DNA of 64,000 nucleotides. Source: Xylocopa sonorina (taxonomy: Eukaryota; Arthropoda; Insecta; Hymenoptera; Apidae). The stretch's first letter is position 1, and each line of letters begins with the position of its first letter. Shown piece by piece: positions 51,601 through 64,000 of this stretch. The DNA lies in the NCBI RefSeq assembly GCF_050948175.1, contig NC_135198.1:11111001-11175000 (forward strand), given 5' to 3'. Under the pieces are notes generated by a model, which saw only the letters and a list, made by a program, of their open reading frames with translations, did no database searches and was not told the DNA's origin. A program made the position numbers and the translations under genes.

Positions 51601-54600
51601 CTTTCTTTCCGTTTGCGCCCAGTAGCTGGGCGCAAAGTAGGCGACGATCGATAAAACAATTCGACGGCGTTGTTCTCGCGTCTCTATTTCGATCCTCGGT
51701 GCCAACAACCTTCGCGATTTCCAACTTTCCTACGGGTCCACGAGGTAACGTACACGCGACCTACAGACCGAACACTTCCGGCCGAGGAGTTGCTAGATCC
51801 GTGCCAAATGTCCCAGCCTTCTTGCACCCTCCTCGTGCATTCGTACTAACCTACTTGGCTCGCGAATCTTCCCTGCCTCGACTGTTCGTCATCTTCATCC
51901 CCTGTGATTATAGCTGGTTAACGTTCTTTACAAATACTACCTTTACGGGAAAGCTCTCTTTTGATCATCGAATAGACCGATGCAGACTTGAACGTCGACT
52001 CGAAGAATACGGGAGGACAGGACGATTGCAAATTCGTACCTTTTGGACACGTGTAAGGGAGGCGTTACACGTTTCTGCGAGGGACGTGTGTCGCGTTCCA
52101 TTCCAGTTCGATTACCCTGGCGATAAATTGACAGAGCTTGAACAGTGCATCGGTCCGTGACCACACTAGCGAATCTGCCAAACGCTGAGCGAAGGGTGCG
52201 TCCTTCGCGTCTTCTCTTACGATTGAAATGAATTGCCTGAACGGAGCAATCTACCATCGAATATCATTTAGCAGACCATTCACTGGAGGCCCATTCATAT
52301 AGAAGAATCGAAGAGATATAAAACTCGTCGGAAGGTGCATTTTTCATCAACCCTTCTCTACCACCTGTTATCTTCCCTTATCGACTCAGTCGGAACTCTG
52401 CCGCCGTTCGTACAGTCCCTAAAAACAGGGGAACTATAGTCGACGGGGTTGTACGAGGTTTCACTGCATTCACACGCGGATTTGATCAATTCCGCGTCGC
52501 TGGGCATCGAACCCTGTTCCGTTTTCTGCCCTTTCCTGCCTTGCGTTTCGCGCGACGAAAGCCAAGCTCTCGTTGGTACCGCTGAGGCGGTATTCTGGGG
52601 CTTTTGATGGCCATTTCGGTCTCTTGGGCCTGGAGAATCGCAGCGAAGGCTAAACGAGCGATGGCTAGGAATCTAGTAGCTCCTGAAGAGCATCATAGAT
52701 AAAAGCAGAGACCACTGACGTGTAGTTTACAAGAGAAATCTAGACTCAACGGAATTTTAATGGCGTAACCAAGAAGATTGGATCTCGTTTCGGTTTCTTA
52801 TTCTCGAAATTGAGGATGGCATCCTCAGATATCCAACGACGACTTCGGACGAGTTTCTAAAGTCACCCACGCTCGGAGGAGCGGAGTTTTTCTAGTTTCT
52901 CTTCCTTGTTTTCCTACTCGAAGCTCGCCCGTCCTCGAAGCTACTCGGTCTGCGACGAGAAACGAAGCGAGGGTCTCTGTTAGGGCGCAGCCAAGCACGT
53001 ACGTACACACACGCGCGTCTACGTATTTGTCGAAGCTGCTGAACCGTCCTCACCCGGGGCTGTTCTTCCTCGACGACGACTCCTCGCCGTGTAACGTTCG
53101 TTCGACGATTTGCTCGGAAATTTGCATACAGCGTTCGCTGTTCTTGCGCGCGATTGCTTCGCTGTGGCACGTTGATGCTCGTCAAACGCGAGTAGAAACG
53201 TTAAGTAGATTCCGTTCTTCTTCTGTTACCCCGCGAGAGAGGAGCGTTCGATTTTCTCAATGGTCATCGGTTTGATCGTTTGCAGACGGAAGCAGGACGA
53301 GGTGAAGATCCTCGAGGAAAGGATACGGGCCTGCTCGGAGAAACACAAGAAGGCGGGAGTGGAGCTGCACGCCACGTGCCACATATGTCTGAAGACCAAG
53401 TTCGCGGACGGCGTCGGGCACATCTGCAACTACTGCAGCATCCGGTGTTGCGCACGCTGCGGCGGAAAGGTCACTCTACGGTCGAACAAGGTAGGTGGGC
53501 CGAGAGATCGCGAAAGAAGCGGCGAAGATATATCGTTCGAAGGAATCGAGCCCCGTTCCCGGGGCTCTAGCGTGGCTCTAATTCCCTCTGTTTCGCGCTC
53601 GAACACGAGCCAAGGGTGGGGCCACGGCCACGGGTGGCTACTGGCTAACTTTCCGTTCTAACAATCGTTCCACTGTCGTTAAACTTCGCGCTTGTCCGAC
53701 GATTGCCGTCTCGTACCACTTCCCGGAGATCGAGGCGCTTTAAAGGGCAGGACGGCTGGGTAATCAGCTGTTTTTCTTTTAATCACGCGGACCCACTTAA
53801 ATTTAGTGCGCATCCACACTTTGAGGGATCACGGGTTTCATTTGTCGCCACGGCACGGTCAGGCTCGCGACCGAAAAAGATTCATTACCTAAATGAAGGG
53901 ATCAAAGGAAATCCTCGGTGACGGTGCATTCGGTACGCGAGCACCGGAAACGCCCTCGCCTCTCGTGACATTTCAAGGCTCGCTCTTTTCGCGTCGCTGG
54001 AAAATCCAAATAAATTCACCCGTTTACCCGGGGAACGGGTTGAATTTGCATTTTCTTAATCGTCGCTAATTCAACTCTGCCGGTTCAAGCGAGGAGAGAA
54101 AATTCCGTTTCGGATCGGGCGTAGACGGAAACGCGTCAGAGATCGAGGAGGGTGATCGTCGATCGTACACGCGAAGGTCCGCCACGGTGGCACGCGAATC
54201 GATGACACGATGGCGTGAGGACCGGCCCGAAAAGCGAAGTCACTGCCTCGGCCCCGCTGATAACTCTGATCAATGGGATCTTGGGCGCGAATCTGTGCAC
54301 TCGGAGGAACGGAAACGAGGCTACGATTGCCGACTCCTTCGAACTATTATCTCGCGGCTGTCGCTATACGTTTCGCTGAACTACATGTATTCGCCCGTTG
54401 CACAATCTCGCCACCCTAAATAGAATCGCGGCGTGAATTCGGTTCGCTCCAGAAAATGGGGCTACGTATCTCGAGTCTGCCTTTTTACTTGCTCTATCCC
54501 CAGAGAACCTTTGGGATATTCTAATGTCCTGAAAGAGGTTGTATTTAGTCGGACAAACGGAAACGAATCTCTAATTAGCAGAGAGGAAAAATTTTCCTAT

Positions 54601-57600
54601 CGACGGCAGGGGGTGGAGGATCGTCGAGGAAGAGTTAATAAACCGTTGAAAAAAATTAGATCAATACCAAAGGGATAGCGGCGCGAGCGACGTTTAATGG
54701 CGGAAGAAGGTCTCGTTCGCGCGTTATCGAAGATTCCAGCGATTTCACGCAGTTCTAGTTCCGGGTGGTTCGCGGAAAATTGGATCCGCGCCGCGGTGAT
54801 TTATCGCGTTTTCAAGGCAGTCCATTTATTCTATAAGCGGAGAGATTTCGAGACACGTCTTCGTCCAGCAAGCCACGCCAGCCCCATCCGGCCCGGGCCG
54901 CCCCCGCGCCCCGTCCAAAGGGTTACGGGCGCGAAAAGTGCAGCCGCGATCGCCGCTGGAAATGTCAACTTCCTGGAAAACAATCGAGAGCAGCCGTATC
55001 GTAAAAGACGATAACCGCGTATCCTCGCGCATGCCTGAAATACGTGGAAATAATTGACCTATAGCGGTCTCTCTGTCCCGCTATATCAACTTCCTCCCTC
55101 CGCCGCCATTCTCCACTCTACACCAATTAACCCTTATCGCGGACAACGCGCGTCTGTAGCGGTACGTGGGCGGTAATGCCATCGCTAAATAGCCAGCCAC
55201 CGAATACGTTCTCCATTTATGCGACGGTATTTCCACGACCCGGTACCACCAATTTCGAGAGGATTTCCATCAATGAGAACGGAATAGCGCCTACGGGCCC
55301 TTCTCGCGTTTCACAGGCAGCCCCGCGACCTTTTCGTACAACGGCGTCCCTTCGCGCGATTCGCGCGATTACACAGGGCCACCCGTTAGTCGAAACAATG
55401 GGGATCGAAATAATATTTGCTCGCGCCTCGTTTTATTATACGCGACGTAGAGGATAAAAGGAAATCGATGGCGGCAGGTATCCCGGTCGAAATTAAAAAT
55501 GTTACAACGTGACGCGTTTACGACTCGAAACGGATTTCCTCGTGTGTACGAGGAGGGAACAGACACCCAGCGTATATCTGTACACGGTACTCTAGTAGGA
55601 AATATGCCGTGAGGATAATAAAACGTTCAGATAGCAAAGCGTTCGGATAACGGGTAATCGGATAATGGCTGTTCTGCATTGGACGTTTGCTGGATTTCAT
55701 AATTAGCTGTTCCAATTTTACTCGAGGGGGTGGAAGTAACTCGGGCGAAGTGGCGCGAGGGAGACAGTGAATGATTCGAAAAGAAACCCGCGGCTGGAGA
55801 GGGTAACTCGATTAGCGTCGAAGCAGTTGTATCAACGAGTGGGTAATTCGATCGGTTGACGCTCCTTTCAGCTCTCTATCGCCTGCGAGCCTCGAGAGGG
55901 TAGGGGACTAATTTAACTTTATTTTCGAAAACCATCGAAATGGCATGCTCGAGCCGCGTACGTTCGTAACGCGTGTAGATGCACGTACGGAGAATGGACG
56001 CTCGCGCGTTTTACTCGACGAACGATGCTGGAATAATAGAGGGAGACGCGCGGAACTTCGGCTTACAACTTCCTGTAAGTTTATTGGTTTTCGTCGTACT
56101 TTCGCGCGGCTTAAGAAATGGAGGTTGTCCGTACGGTCGCTTAAAGCGTTCGCCACTGTTCTCCTCGTTGCCTTTCCAACCACGTATTTTGCGCGAACGG
56201 AACGGTATCACAATAATTTACAACAGTCTCCAAAATATCTAATCCTCGAGTCTTCGAAACGTGCGAAAGTCGCGCGAATAGTCGCAACAGCCACGGATAC
56301 ACCCCTCGGATGATACTCAAGTACCTAGCCGCTCGAATTTCGAATGGATTCATTGATCATTTCGAAATGTTCGCCCTTCGTATCATACCGTACGACGTCC
56401 GCTCACGAAACAACAAATTCTGATTTAATACACCCGAAAATACATCCGTAGATTAACGGAAGCTTGAACAGACGCGGGGCGAGCCGCGCACGTACTCCCA
56501 CACGAGCGCCAGGGCCACACGCAAGTACGATGATAAACGTCACGGGCGCGCGTTACGATATCATCGATCCGGCGACGAACGGTACACGCTCGTACGTTTC
56601 TTCGTGCTGGCTGCCAGCTAGAGAGAGGCCAGCCACGCCATACGCGAGGTTCGTTCAATTACAGTAGCCCGGGCTTTCCAACCGGCGGGGTTCTTCGATT
56701 CGTGGGTTCTCAGGAACCGAGGGAACCACTTTCTACCCCTTCTTCGTCCGTTCCCCGTTCCCCCCGGGGACGTTCTCGTGGACCGTGCGTCCCGTTTCAC
56801 CGGCGTGTGCCGTGTCGCCACGCGAGATCGATCCGACACGGTTACGCGTCGTCCCTCGGTGTCTCATTTTTTCGGCTCGCCTTCCCTTCTTTCTTTCGCC
56901 TCTGGTCGGGGCCGCGGTTTCGTCTCTCTGCGTGGGAGAGCCTATGAATGGGGCGCGTCCCTGCGTGACGTCACGTTCCAGGGGTAGGGGTCAGGAATGA
57001 AGCGCTGGGTGGACGAAGGTGTGGGTGGCGCGGCTGGAAGGGAGACGAAGGGGGGAACCGAGCGAAACGTGACGCAACATATTGATCTAAGTTTCGTAGG
57101 GAGGGTTAGCAGTCGGTGATGGGCCGGCTGGGGGACACCGTCGGGGGTGGGTTCCGCCGAAGGGGTTTGGGAGGGTGCCAGGGAGAACGGAATACAAGGT
57201 GGCCGGTAAATTTACGTTGTTTCTACGTTTCGACGCGACCGCGTCCCGTGTTCGCCGTGGCTGGGCCGCCGATCGAGGGGAAGGAGTGGCTCTCGAGCGG
57301 GGTCGTGCACGCGTGGGCGCCAAGGGTGCCCGCCGCGCCGCGAGGAAACGGAACGTACGCCGCGCCGCGCCGGGGCCGTTGCATTTCTGTTAATGAAATT
57401 ACCGTGGCCGGGTTGAGCGTTCTTCGTTGAGGCTCTCGTTAATTGATACCATGCAAAATCGACGATACACCGTTTGTTTCGTGTATCCGTTAACTTTCGA
57501 TACCCGATGCTTTCTGACCAAATGTTGTACGAGTAACGTTCAAGATTGGCGAATGTTTTTTTCTTAGACGAAGATTAGAATTCGAATCATTGCGGTTTCT

Positions 57601-60600
57601 ATTCGCGCAACGGACCGCGGTGTCCCCAAACCCTTCAGGATTGCTCGCGTCACCGATGGAGCGGCTGCATAGCTCGCGTGGTCCATCGAATTATGGAGAC
57701 TTTCGATTAATGACCGGCCTGTCCCGAAATTACTGAAGGTCCAGAAGGCGGTCAGGCACGCGGAGGTGAATAGCTTGGAAAGGTCCGTGGAACGTGGCGG
57801 CCGGCTCCAAGGTTCCCTGTCGATCCATCGCGCGCTGGTGTTCGTCCGAGTGCACGCGTGTATCTCTGGTATTTATGTCAGACCCGGCAGGGACTGACGG
57901 TAATTCTAATCGAACGCTGTCCGAGGAAGTATCCTTCGTTCCAACAGAGCATTCCAGCCTGTCCCGAGCTCCCTGGAATCGATTCCCGCCCACGCGAGTT
58001 CCTCCTTCCGTTCCGCTCGAAAATCGTTTAGTCGATTTCAATTTTATCGCGACTTTAGACTTGCAAATTCAATAATTAACTATTTCCCCTCCCCTCTCGC
58101 GTTCGCTCGCACCTCGTTCCCAATCGAAAATCGTTTAGTCGATCTCGATTTCACTCCCCCAACCACCCCCGCCTCGCTGACATACGGAACACTCGACAAT
58201 TAACCCTCCACCTTGCGATTTCGTCCGTGATTAATTTCTGTCGTGCGTTCTTCTCGATTGTACCAGTCGAAATTAAATCGCTCGAGTTATTGCCAAACTT
58301 TCTCGCGGGAGTGACTCGCGTTTGTCGCGCTCGAACTTGGGCTAAGAAAAAACTGGGCACCCCGAGGGTGATTAAACGCGTGCTCGCGTGATTTGCTTAT
58401 ACCAGCCCGCCCCCTTCACAGCGCTACGTTTCACGTAAAATAAGCCGCCTGGTAATTGAAAGTTCCGCTAGTTTCCCGTACTTGCGGGTTTCACCGAGAC
58501 ATCTGCCATTCCTCGGCGAGCTTCTTCCTCCCGGTCAAGCCAGCCAATCGGCGTGTGTATGTAGGACAGCTGCAAAAGTTTGCCTCGCAAAGTTCGTGCT
58601 TCGTGACGCTAATGCACGGGACTTCCGCGGTCCCCTCCCTAGTTCGCCGAAAAATCGAGACCCGGCAAAGGTCGAAGTTGTTCGGAGAGACATAAACCGT
58701 ACCCTGAATAGAGACGGGGCAGAGAGGAAGGGTTCGCTCGATCACGAAGCCTTTGCATAGTAATTAGCTGTTTACGTAGGCGTGCAACGCCCACGAACTT
58801 CTTTTGTATATAATCGGACGATTTTAAGCGTCGCTTAAACGTCTCCGAAACGTCCCCGTCCCGTTCCGTTCGGCGTTTTGCATAAGTAGCGCAATTAAAT
58901 CGAGCTTTCGTTAGCCGGGAGGACGAATTTTGTTCCAGGCGTACACGGATTACCATGGCCCGGCGAAATTATCTCGGAGACGCCCCTGGGGTGGTTTCGC
59001 GTCGACGTATTATGCCTGGGCATGATTTTAGGCTGGACTCCAAAAGATCGCGTCGATGTGGCGCGTCCGTGAGACGACGCGGTCTCTAGTCGACTTAAAG
59101 GGTCGTCTGAGTACCGATTCCGCTCGCTGACCAGGCTTTATTATCTGAAAACTGAAACTTTCGTCCATGATGTTACTTCCTTCGTTGTTTGTTCTTCCCT
59201 CCCTTCGAAATGCCGCCATTCTTGCGCTTTAGACGCGGCTCCTGTTCTCGACGTTCGTTGGGTACATGTCGTTAAAAACGAAACAGACCCACAGCCTTCT
59301 CACGGAAGCGTATAGCGCGAGGTCAAAGATTCAATAATTCCGTTGGTGTAGTCGAAAAATTTCGACGGACTTCCGCCCTCAGACGGAAGTCGACTCGAGC
59401 AGAGCGAGCGTCCAATCGACAAAACGATAATTCGTCGCTGGCGTTACGGACAAGTATCGAGCGTTATTGGCGGCGCGGCGAGTTATCGGATTGGCTTGAA
59501 CGAGCGTATCGATCCCGTAGCTGGTGTACTCGAGGCGAACGGGACGTCAACGTCCACGTCGATGTCTCTGTGCCGTCGTCATTGTCTGGCCTCTCAGCCG
59601 GCGTCGCCAGGCACCGTTGACACACTGCCTGCGTACACAGTGCCCGTGATAAAGTAATCTGAATTAATTGGCCTCTAATTAATTAATGCAAATCACCGGC
59701 CGACTCGCCTCGAGCCGGCGAACTAATGATCATTTACGTTACGGCCGTACACGCAGCGCCGTGTTCTCGTTCCCTTGGTCCACAACCACCACCACCGCTG
59801 CCGCCGCCTCTGGTCGCTGTACCGACCGAGGAAGAGAGAGAGAGAGAGAGAGAGAGAAGGGTGAGAAGAGACTCGAGGGCCACCCAATTCCCCTACACCA
59901 GCCCTACCACCACCGGCGACAACATTTTTCTCTTCTTTCTCCTCTTTTTCCTTCCTCCTTTTTTAGGCTGAGGAAAATAGCGCACACGTACGTGCACTAC
60001 GTAAGTACGTACGGAATATTCGGTGGGTGGGCGAGAAGGGTGCCCCGCTTGGGCGCGGGGATGAGCGAGAGCGGGTGGTGGAAAGGGGTTGAGCTCTTGA
60101 CATATTGCTACCTAGGCAACTCGACGAAGTGCTCTTCAGCCCGCCACCCCTGCCACCGCCTATCTTTCCTGCTTCGTTTCTCGCTCTACTCGCCACCCCT
60201 CCAACCCCTCGGCCACCCTCTTTCTCTCTTGCTTCCGTTTCTTTTTTCTTTTTTTTTTTTCGCGCGCCCGTGCACCCTTTCTCTTTCTTTTCTTGTTCGG
60301 TGCACTCTCTGTTCCACGGGCTGGGCCGGGCCGCCAGTCTGCACCGAGGTACGGTCGGCGTTGCAACCACCGCGACAAAAAAAAGTCTCTCCTCGCGGAT
60401 GCACGCGCCCCTCGATCTCTACGCTCGCGCGCGGCCGAAGGGCGCCTCGTCCGTGGCTCGTACGAGGGATGTCGAATCGTAAATTCGCGTGGGAACGCGT
60501 TATACATCGATGGTTCGCGGCATCGTGTCAAGCGTGCTCCTCGTCGACGTGCCTGATTCTCGTCGCCTGTAATCTCGCGATTGAACGATGGAGCCCCTCG

Positions 60601-63600
60601 ATGGGGCGCAGAAACGGTGCTCTTCGTGTGCGCGAGTGAGACGGTTAGTTTTGTCGCTCGTCCTGGCTCGCGCGTCGTCGTGCGCCGAAAATCGCGTCGA
60701 AACGATGAAATAATTACGTTCACAGCGTGGTGGTTCTGGAAAAAGCGTCCTCGACAAAGGGAGCGTTCCTTTCATCGGACACTGTTCACTTATTAAGCGG
60801 GCGCCGGCAAGAAGGTAAAAATAAATTCACGTTTACTGGCTCGCTTTTAAAAACTGGGACGGTTGGCGGAACGGAGGGGTTTCGGGGATGCGAGAGGTGG
60901 TAGCGCTCGACGGAGGACGGAGGGTGGACGAAATATCATCTGTGTTGCACGGAGAGATCGAGTAAATTGTTCCGTGCACCAAATCTCCACTTCACCGTTT
61001 CAGTTCCCTTCGTAAAAGGCTTCTTTAACTTTTCATCCTGTGGAACTTCGACCCTGTATAGACGGGACCTTTTTCCGACAAACACTTTTCACCTCTCTTT
61101 TTGGATGCACCGCGCCAACGAGTTCGCTCCCTTTTGCCCTGTGCACGCGAACACACAAATTTTCGAGCGTCAACCCCTTGCAGTACGATTCGAAGTATAT
61201 TGGAGCATCATTTATGTAACAGGATCTCGTCAAGATCGTCGTTACGCGTTTTTACGTAACGCAACGGCGGCTGGCGTGAAATTATGTTGCACCACGCGAC
61301 ACTAGCATCTTTCGTTTCGATTTCGACAGATACAGATGAAAGAGTGATGGCTGTTTTCGGTGATGCAATTCCGCGACAACTAACGCGCGCACTGAAGAAG
61401 CTCGCAACGAGTTTTTAACGAACTTTCCTAATTGGAAATCATTCGTAATCCACTTTGGCGGCGCGCGACTTGAATATCGCAGTGGATAACGGAAACGATA
61501 GTTCAAACACCCTTCGGCTATTCCGTGGATATGCCCGACGATCGCTCGATTGGCTTTCGACAAACGAAACAGCCGAAAATGATTCGAGTCGCCAGGCAGA
61601 GGCAAACACGTTTTCATTTCCAGCGGTGTCCTCGAGCACCGGATTAGCGGAGAATATGGGCCCGCGGGACGGGATTGGATTCATCGAATAACGATAATGG
61701 GCAACAATAATTGTGCAAACGGTCTGCGTGGCCGAGCGCGTATCGATTCATCCGCGATATTCACATGCTAACTGCCATCCCTGGACCGTTCTCCGCGTAA
61801 TTCCCTGATATTCTTTCGAGCTCGCTGAAAACAGAGCGAAGGGAGGAAAGTGCTTGAAAAATAGACGGAATACCCCTCTTTCTGCTCGAATCCTCTTCCA
61901 CCGATCGAACAAAGCGATTCTCTGTGGTATTTATACAAAATTTCTCGAAGCTGAACAAACTATATCAGAATCCTCCGCGGCCTTTTAATTATAAGGAACA
62001 GTGATATCGATGCGTAGATCCACAGGTAGTAATCGCAGCGTAATCGAGGTAGCAACGAATTCGACGAGCAGAAAACTCGAGCACGTTTTAATCCCCGTCG
62101 ACTTGACGACATTGAACGCGATCGTAATTCAAGGGAGCAGCCCGGTGTCCTTGCGCCGCGGCGTTGCTCGCGCCCATTATACCTGGCACAATAATACGCG
62201 TGAATGGGCATGGAAAGTGTTATCGATGGGAACCGGCATGGGCATTGTTTTATGGTTTGCTCCTAAATGGTCCATCCATCACGTTTTATCTTGATGGAGT
62301 ATTCTGGCCGCCTATTCATCCCTCAAAACGCTCGGCAACCGGCGCCAGCGTCGCGCTAGCCCGCTAATTATTACCCTTTTCGTTCATTGTACCAGGCGGT
62401 GAATGATCGTCGTCGAAGAATGCGCTTTTCGCCGTTCCAAGATGCTCGATTCTACTTTCTCCACCCTCTCACGGCGGGGCTCCTCGACGCGCACTTTCGC
62501 GTCTCGCGGCACCAAAGCTACGCCGTCCCGATTCCACTCGTGGGAGAAGCAAAACGGAGTGAAAAAATCCCGATCGATCAGAATTTTCTCTTTTTAATCT
62601 AAAGGCTAAGCGTCGACCCACGGTTGCCACAAATAGACTGTTCAACATCGATAGCGTTGGTAAAAAATCGATAGCGCAATGATAATAGCGTAGCGATAAT
62701 GTTCGAGATAAATATAAATACAATACTAGATACACTTATTGCACCCACTCCGTGATATATATATAGTACGTTTAATTCCTGTATCGACACGATTGATAAA
62801 ACGATTCAAGTCCGATCTACTTCGGTCGAGATAGCGACTCCCACGGGATCGAAAGCAAAAATCTGTCACGATAGTATTTGATCTGTGTTAATTCCATGAG
62901 AAGTGTAAACGATAACGCGTTGAATATCCAAATGACGCAACGTTTCCGTCATTGTGTACGCAACTGGCTTGTGTCGGGCAACGCTGAAGGAGTTAAGTCG
63001 TTTCGATATCTCGACGCGAACCTGCGAGCCCTCCCAGTAATCTAGATATTCTCAGCCGGTCGCCGCGCACGGTTCCGCATCGGATTCGCTTGATTTAATT
63101 TAACGTTACTCGGGAGCTCCCTCGAATTTGCATAAGAATCTCGCTCGAGGCGACGAGACTCGGCTAAACGGGATTTCGCAATAATTCCGCGCGAAGATGG
63201 TCGAGTTCTCCAGTTTCGCCGTGGCGATAGCCGACGGAGTTTCTCGACGTGGCTCGCGCCACGCTCACCCCTCTGGGTATCGTGTATTTTTAACGGGATC
63301 CCCGTCCACGTTTCGACGAACACCCGCTACGCGAATGGGCGGAGCCCGTTCGTTGTTCGTACGAAGCGTTTTTAAGCTCGCGACGTCCGCTCGCACGTTT
63401 CAATTAGCATCGAATGCTGGTCGACTTCCTATAGATTATTTCCTATTAATATCCTCGGGTAGAAGCGGTGACCTGGATCGATCGGTACCAGGACTCTTTC
63501 CCTCCGCGTCTATCAATCGCGCTGTCTCTCGTTCGCGACGCCATGGATTATTTCGGTCACCCTCGCGATCGGACGTCCCATAGGGGGATCGATGGAGCGG

Positions 63601-63927
63601 CGTTCGAGGATAGCATTCCTGCGATGGTAAGAGGTTGTTGTTCGATTGCAGGTAATATGGGTGTGCATTCTCTGTCGCAAGAAACAAGAACTGCTGTCGA
63701 AGACCGGACAATGGATGACGAAGGCGGGGCTAAGCGCCGGGGAGAACGCGATGATGCTGCGAGGGATGCAGGACATGCAGGTGGGTGGTCCTCCGGGACT
63801 CGTGGACCAAACTCAGGATAAAAGACCGAAACTCGAGAGAGCGCGCAGCGCGGCCGAGAAGGAGAATTTGCCATTGTTACTAAGGAGCGGGAGTCTGCTC
63901 AGAAGACAGTACTCTCAGCAAGAGCAA
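48615..63927 (+). CDS. Rim: Rab3-interacting molecule RIM, N-terminal exons (partial)
   Basis: RIM is the presynaptic active-zone scaffold that ties Rab3 on synaptic vesicles to Munc13 and calcium channels. Three coding exons are visible: 48615-48724, 53286-53490 and 63652-63927, 197 residues, joined in phase 2 and phase 0. After MAAVPDMSHLTPEER comes a charged coiled coil (about 20-60, Rab-binding helix). A FYVE-type zinc finger follows with Cys pairs at 68/71, 84/87, 92/95 and 110/113, then a TGQW segment (the position of the vertebrate SGAWF-type Rab contact). The last exon ends at a phase-0 donor (CAA followed by GTACGA), so the PDZ and C2 domains lie beyond the right edge. Introns are 4.6 and 10.2 kb, far longer than in the AT-rich genes. 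Confidence 0.93.
48725..53285 (+). other. RIM intron 1
   Basis: Starts with GTACGT and ends TTTGCAG. It is GC-rich with many chance frames and no recognisable nested gene. Noted inside are a purine-rich tract (about 50,140-50,300) and a perfect 11-bp stem hairpin (51,612-51,636). Alternative first exons are possible but none could be supported. Confidence 0.7.
51612..51636. repeat. Perfect 11-bp inverted repeat with 3-bp loop
   Basis: TTTGCGCCCAG and CTGGGCGCAAA flank TAG. The stem is GC-rich and would be stable in RNA, but it is too short for a microRNA precursor. Confidence 0.8.
56966..56973. promoter_or_regulatory. Full CRE palindrome
   Basis: TGACGTCA is the full CREB/ATF site. It lies in a strongly GC-rich part of RIM intron 2. 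CREB control of a synaptic gene would be sensible, but this is inferred from eight bases only. Confidence 0.3.
58017..58143 (+). repeat. Pair of 20-bp direct repeats
   Basis: An identical 20-bp word occurs at 58,017-58,036 and 58,124-58,143, a 107-bp period, followed by similar but diverged bases. It may be the remnant of a local tandem duplication. Confidence 0.7.
59786..59808 (+). repeat. CCA/CCG triplet run
   Basis: Short imperfect CCN triplet run directly before the GA microsatellite. Simple repeat. Confidence 0.6.
59834..59857 (+). repeat. (GA)12 microsatellite
   Basis: Twelve uninterrupted GA units in RIM intron 2, likely polymorphic. A GAGA-factor target is possible. Confidence 0.9.
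60107..60120. promoter_or_regulatory. RFX-type X-box-like site
   Basis: GCTACCTAGGCAAC fits the X-box pattern RYYNYY, short spacer, RRNRAC. RFX factors use such sites in ciliated sensory neurons of animals. Chance cannot be excluded. Confidence 0.25.
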
Positions 63928-64000
63928 GTACGATTTACTTAATTCACTTACACGTTCGGCCGCGGGGGCCAGCTCCCCGCGGCCCTTAAATAGCGCTCGT
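63928..64000 (+). other. Start of RIM intron 3
   Basis: GTACGA after the third coding exon is the donor; the remaining bases up to the edge are GC-rich intron without features. Confidence 0.7.

Larger units (their letters stand above)
53491..63651 (+). other. RIM intron 2
   Basis: Starts GTAGGT and ends GATTGCAG, 10.2 kb. No recognisable nested gene was found. The longest frame (59,686-60,639, 317 codons) is low complexity, passing through a GA repeat and pyrimidine tracts. Contained motifs are a hairpin (55,060-55,085), a CRE palindrome (56,966-56,973), a 20-bp direct repeat pair (58,017-58,143), a CCN run and GA repeat (59,786-59,857), and an RFX-type X-box (60,107-60,120). The stretches 56,700-57,420 and 59,700-60,450 are the most promoter-like. 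Confidence 0.6.

Noticed and set aside
59686..60639. 317-codon open frame on the plus strand.
   Set aside because: It runs through a GA microsatellite and pyrimidine tracts, is low complexity, lies inside RIM intron 2 and overlaps several equally open frames.

Overview
The window is animal nuclear DNA, almost certainly from a hymenopteran insect. A bee is my best guess, but the sequence does not fix the species. Genes are split by short GT-AG introns, typically 70-250 bp. Five of the six gene models belong to recognisable animal families. There is no sign of operons, bacterial ribosome sites, rRNA, tRNA or CRISPR.

Layout. Positions 1 to about 22,400 are GC- and CpG-rich with no recognisable gene. 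I read this as intergenic or very long intronic DNA, with scattered regulatory-looking motifs. From about 22,400 to 44,700 the DNA turns AT-rich and carries five compact genes: UDP-glucuronate decarboxylase (UXS1, minus, 23,378-25,045); tripeptidyl-peptidase II (TPP2, plus, 25,497-32,849); a five-exon gene I do not recognise, with papain-like cysteine-protease features (plus, 34,379-35,524); DCUN1D1-like cullin neddylation co-factor (minus, 37,318-38,923); and EXTL3/brother-of-tout-velu (plus, 39,876-43,515). UXS1 and TPP2 are head to head across a 451-bp shared promoter, and DCUN1D1 and EXTL3 across a 952-bp one. The unknown gene and DCUN1D1 converge. From about 44,700 the DNA is GC-rich again and holds the 5' end of RIM, the presynaptic active-zone scaffold (plus, first coding exon at 48,615). 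Its first three coding exons are separated by introns of 4.6 kb and 10.2 kb, and the gene continues past the right edge.

How the genes relate. UXS1 makes UDP-xylose, which primes glycosaminoglycan chains, and EXTL3 acts early in heparan sulfate chain synthesis, so two proteoglycan-pathway genes sit in this block. TPP2 (peptide degradation), the unknown protease-like gene and DCUN1D1 (cullin-RING ligase activation) form a run of three proteolysis-related genes. Whether this clustering matters or is chance cannot be told from one window.

The best candidate for something undescribed is the unknown gene at 34,379-35,524. Its spliced product is 260 residues. It has an N-terminal cysteine motif, an Asp-x-His motif like that of papain-fold deubiquitinases, and a Cys/His-rich tail. 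All exon junctions were read by eye from splice consensus, reading phase and recalled family similarity. No alignment or transcript data were available.
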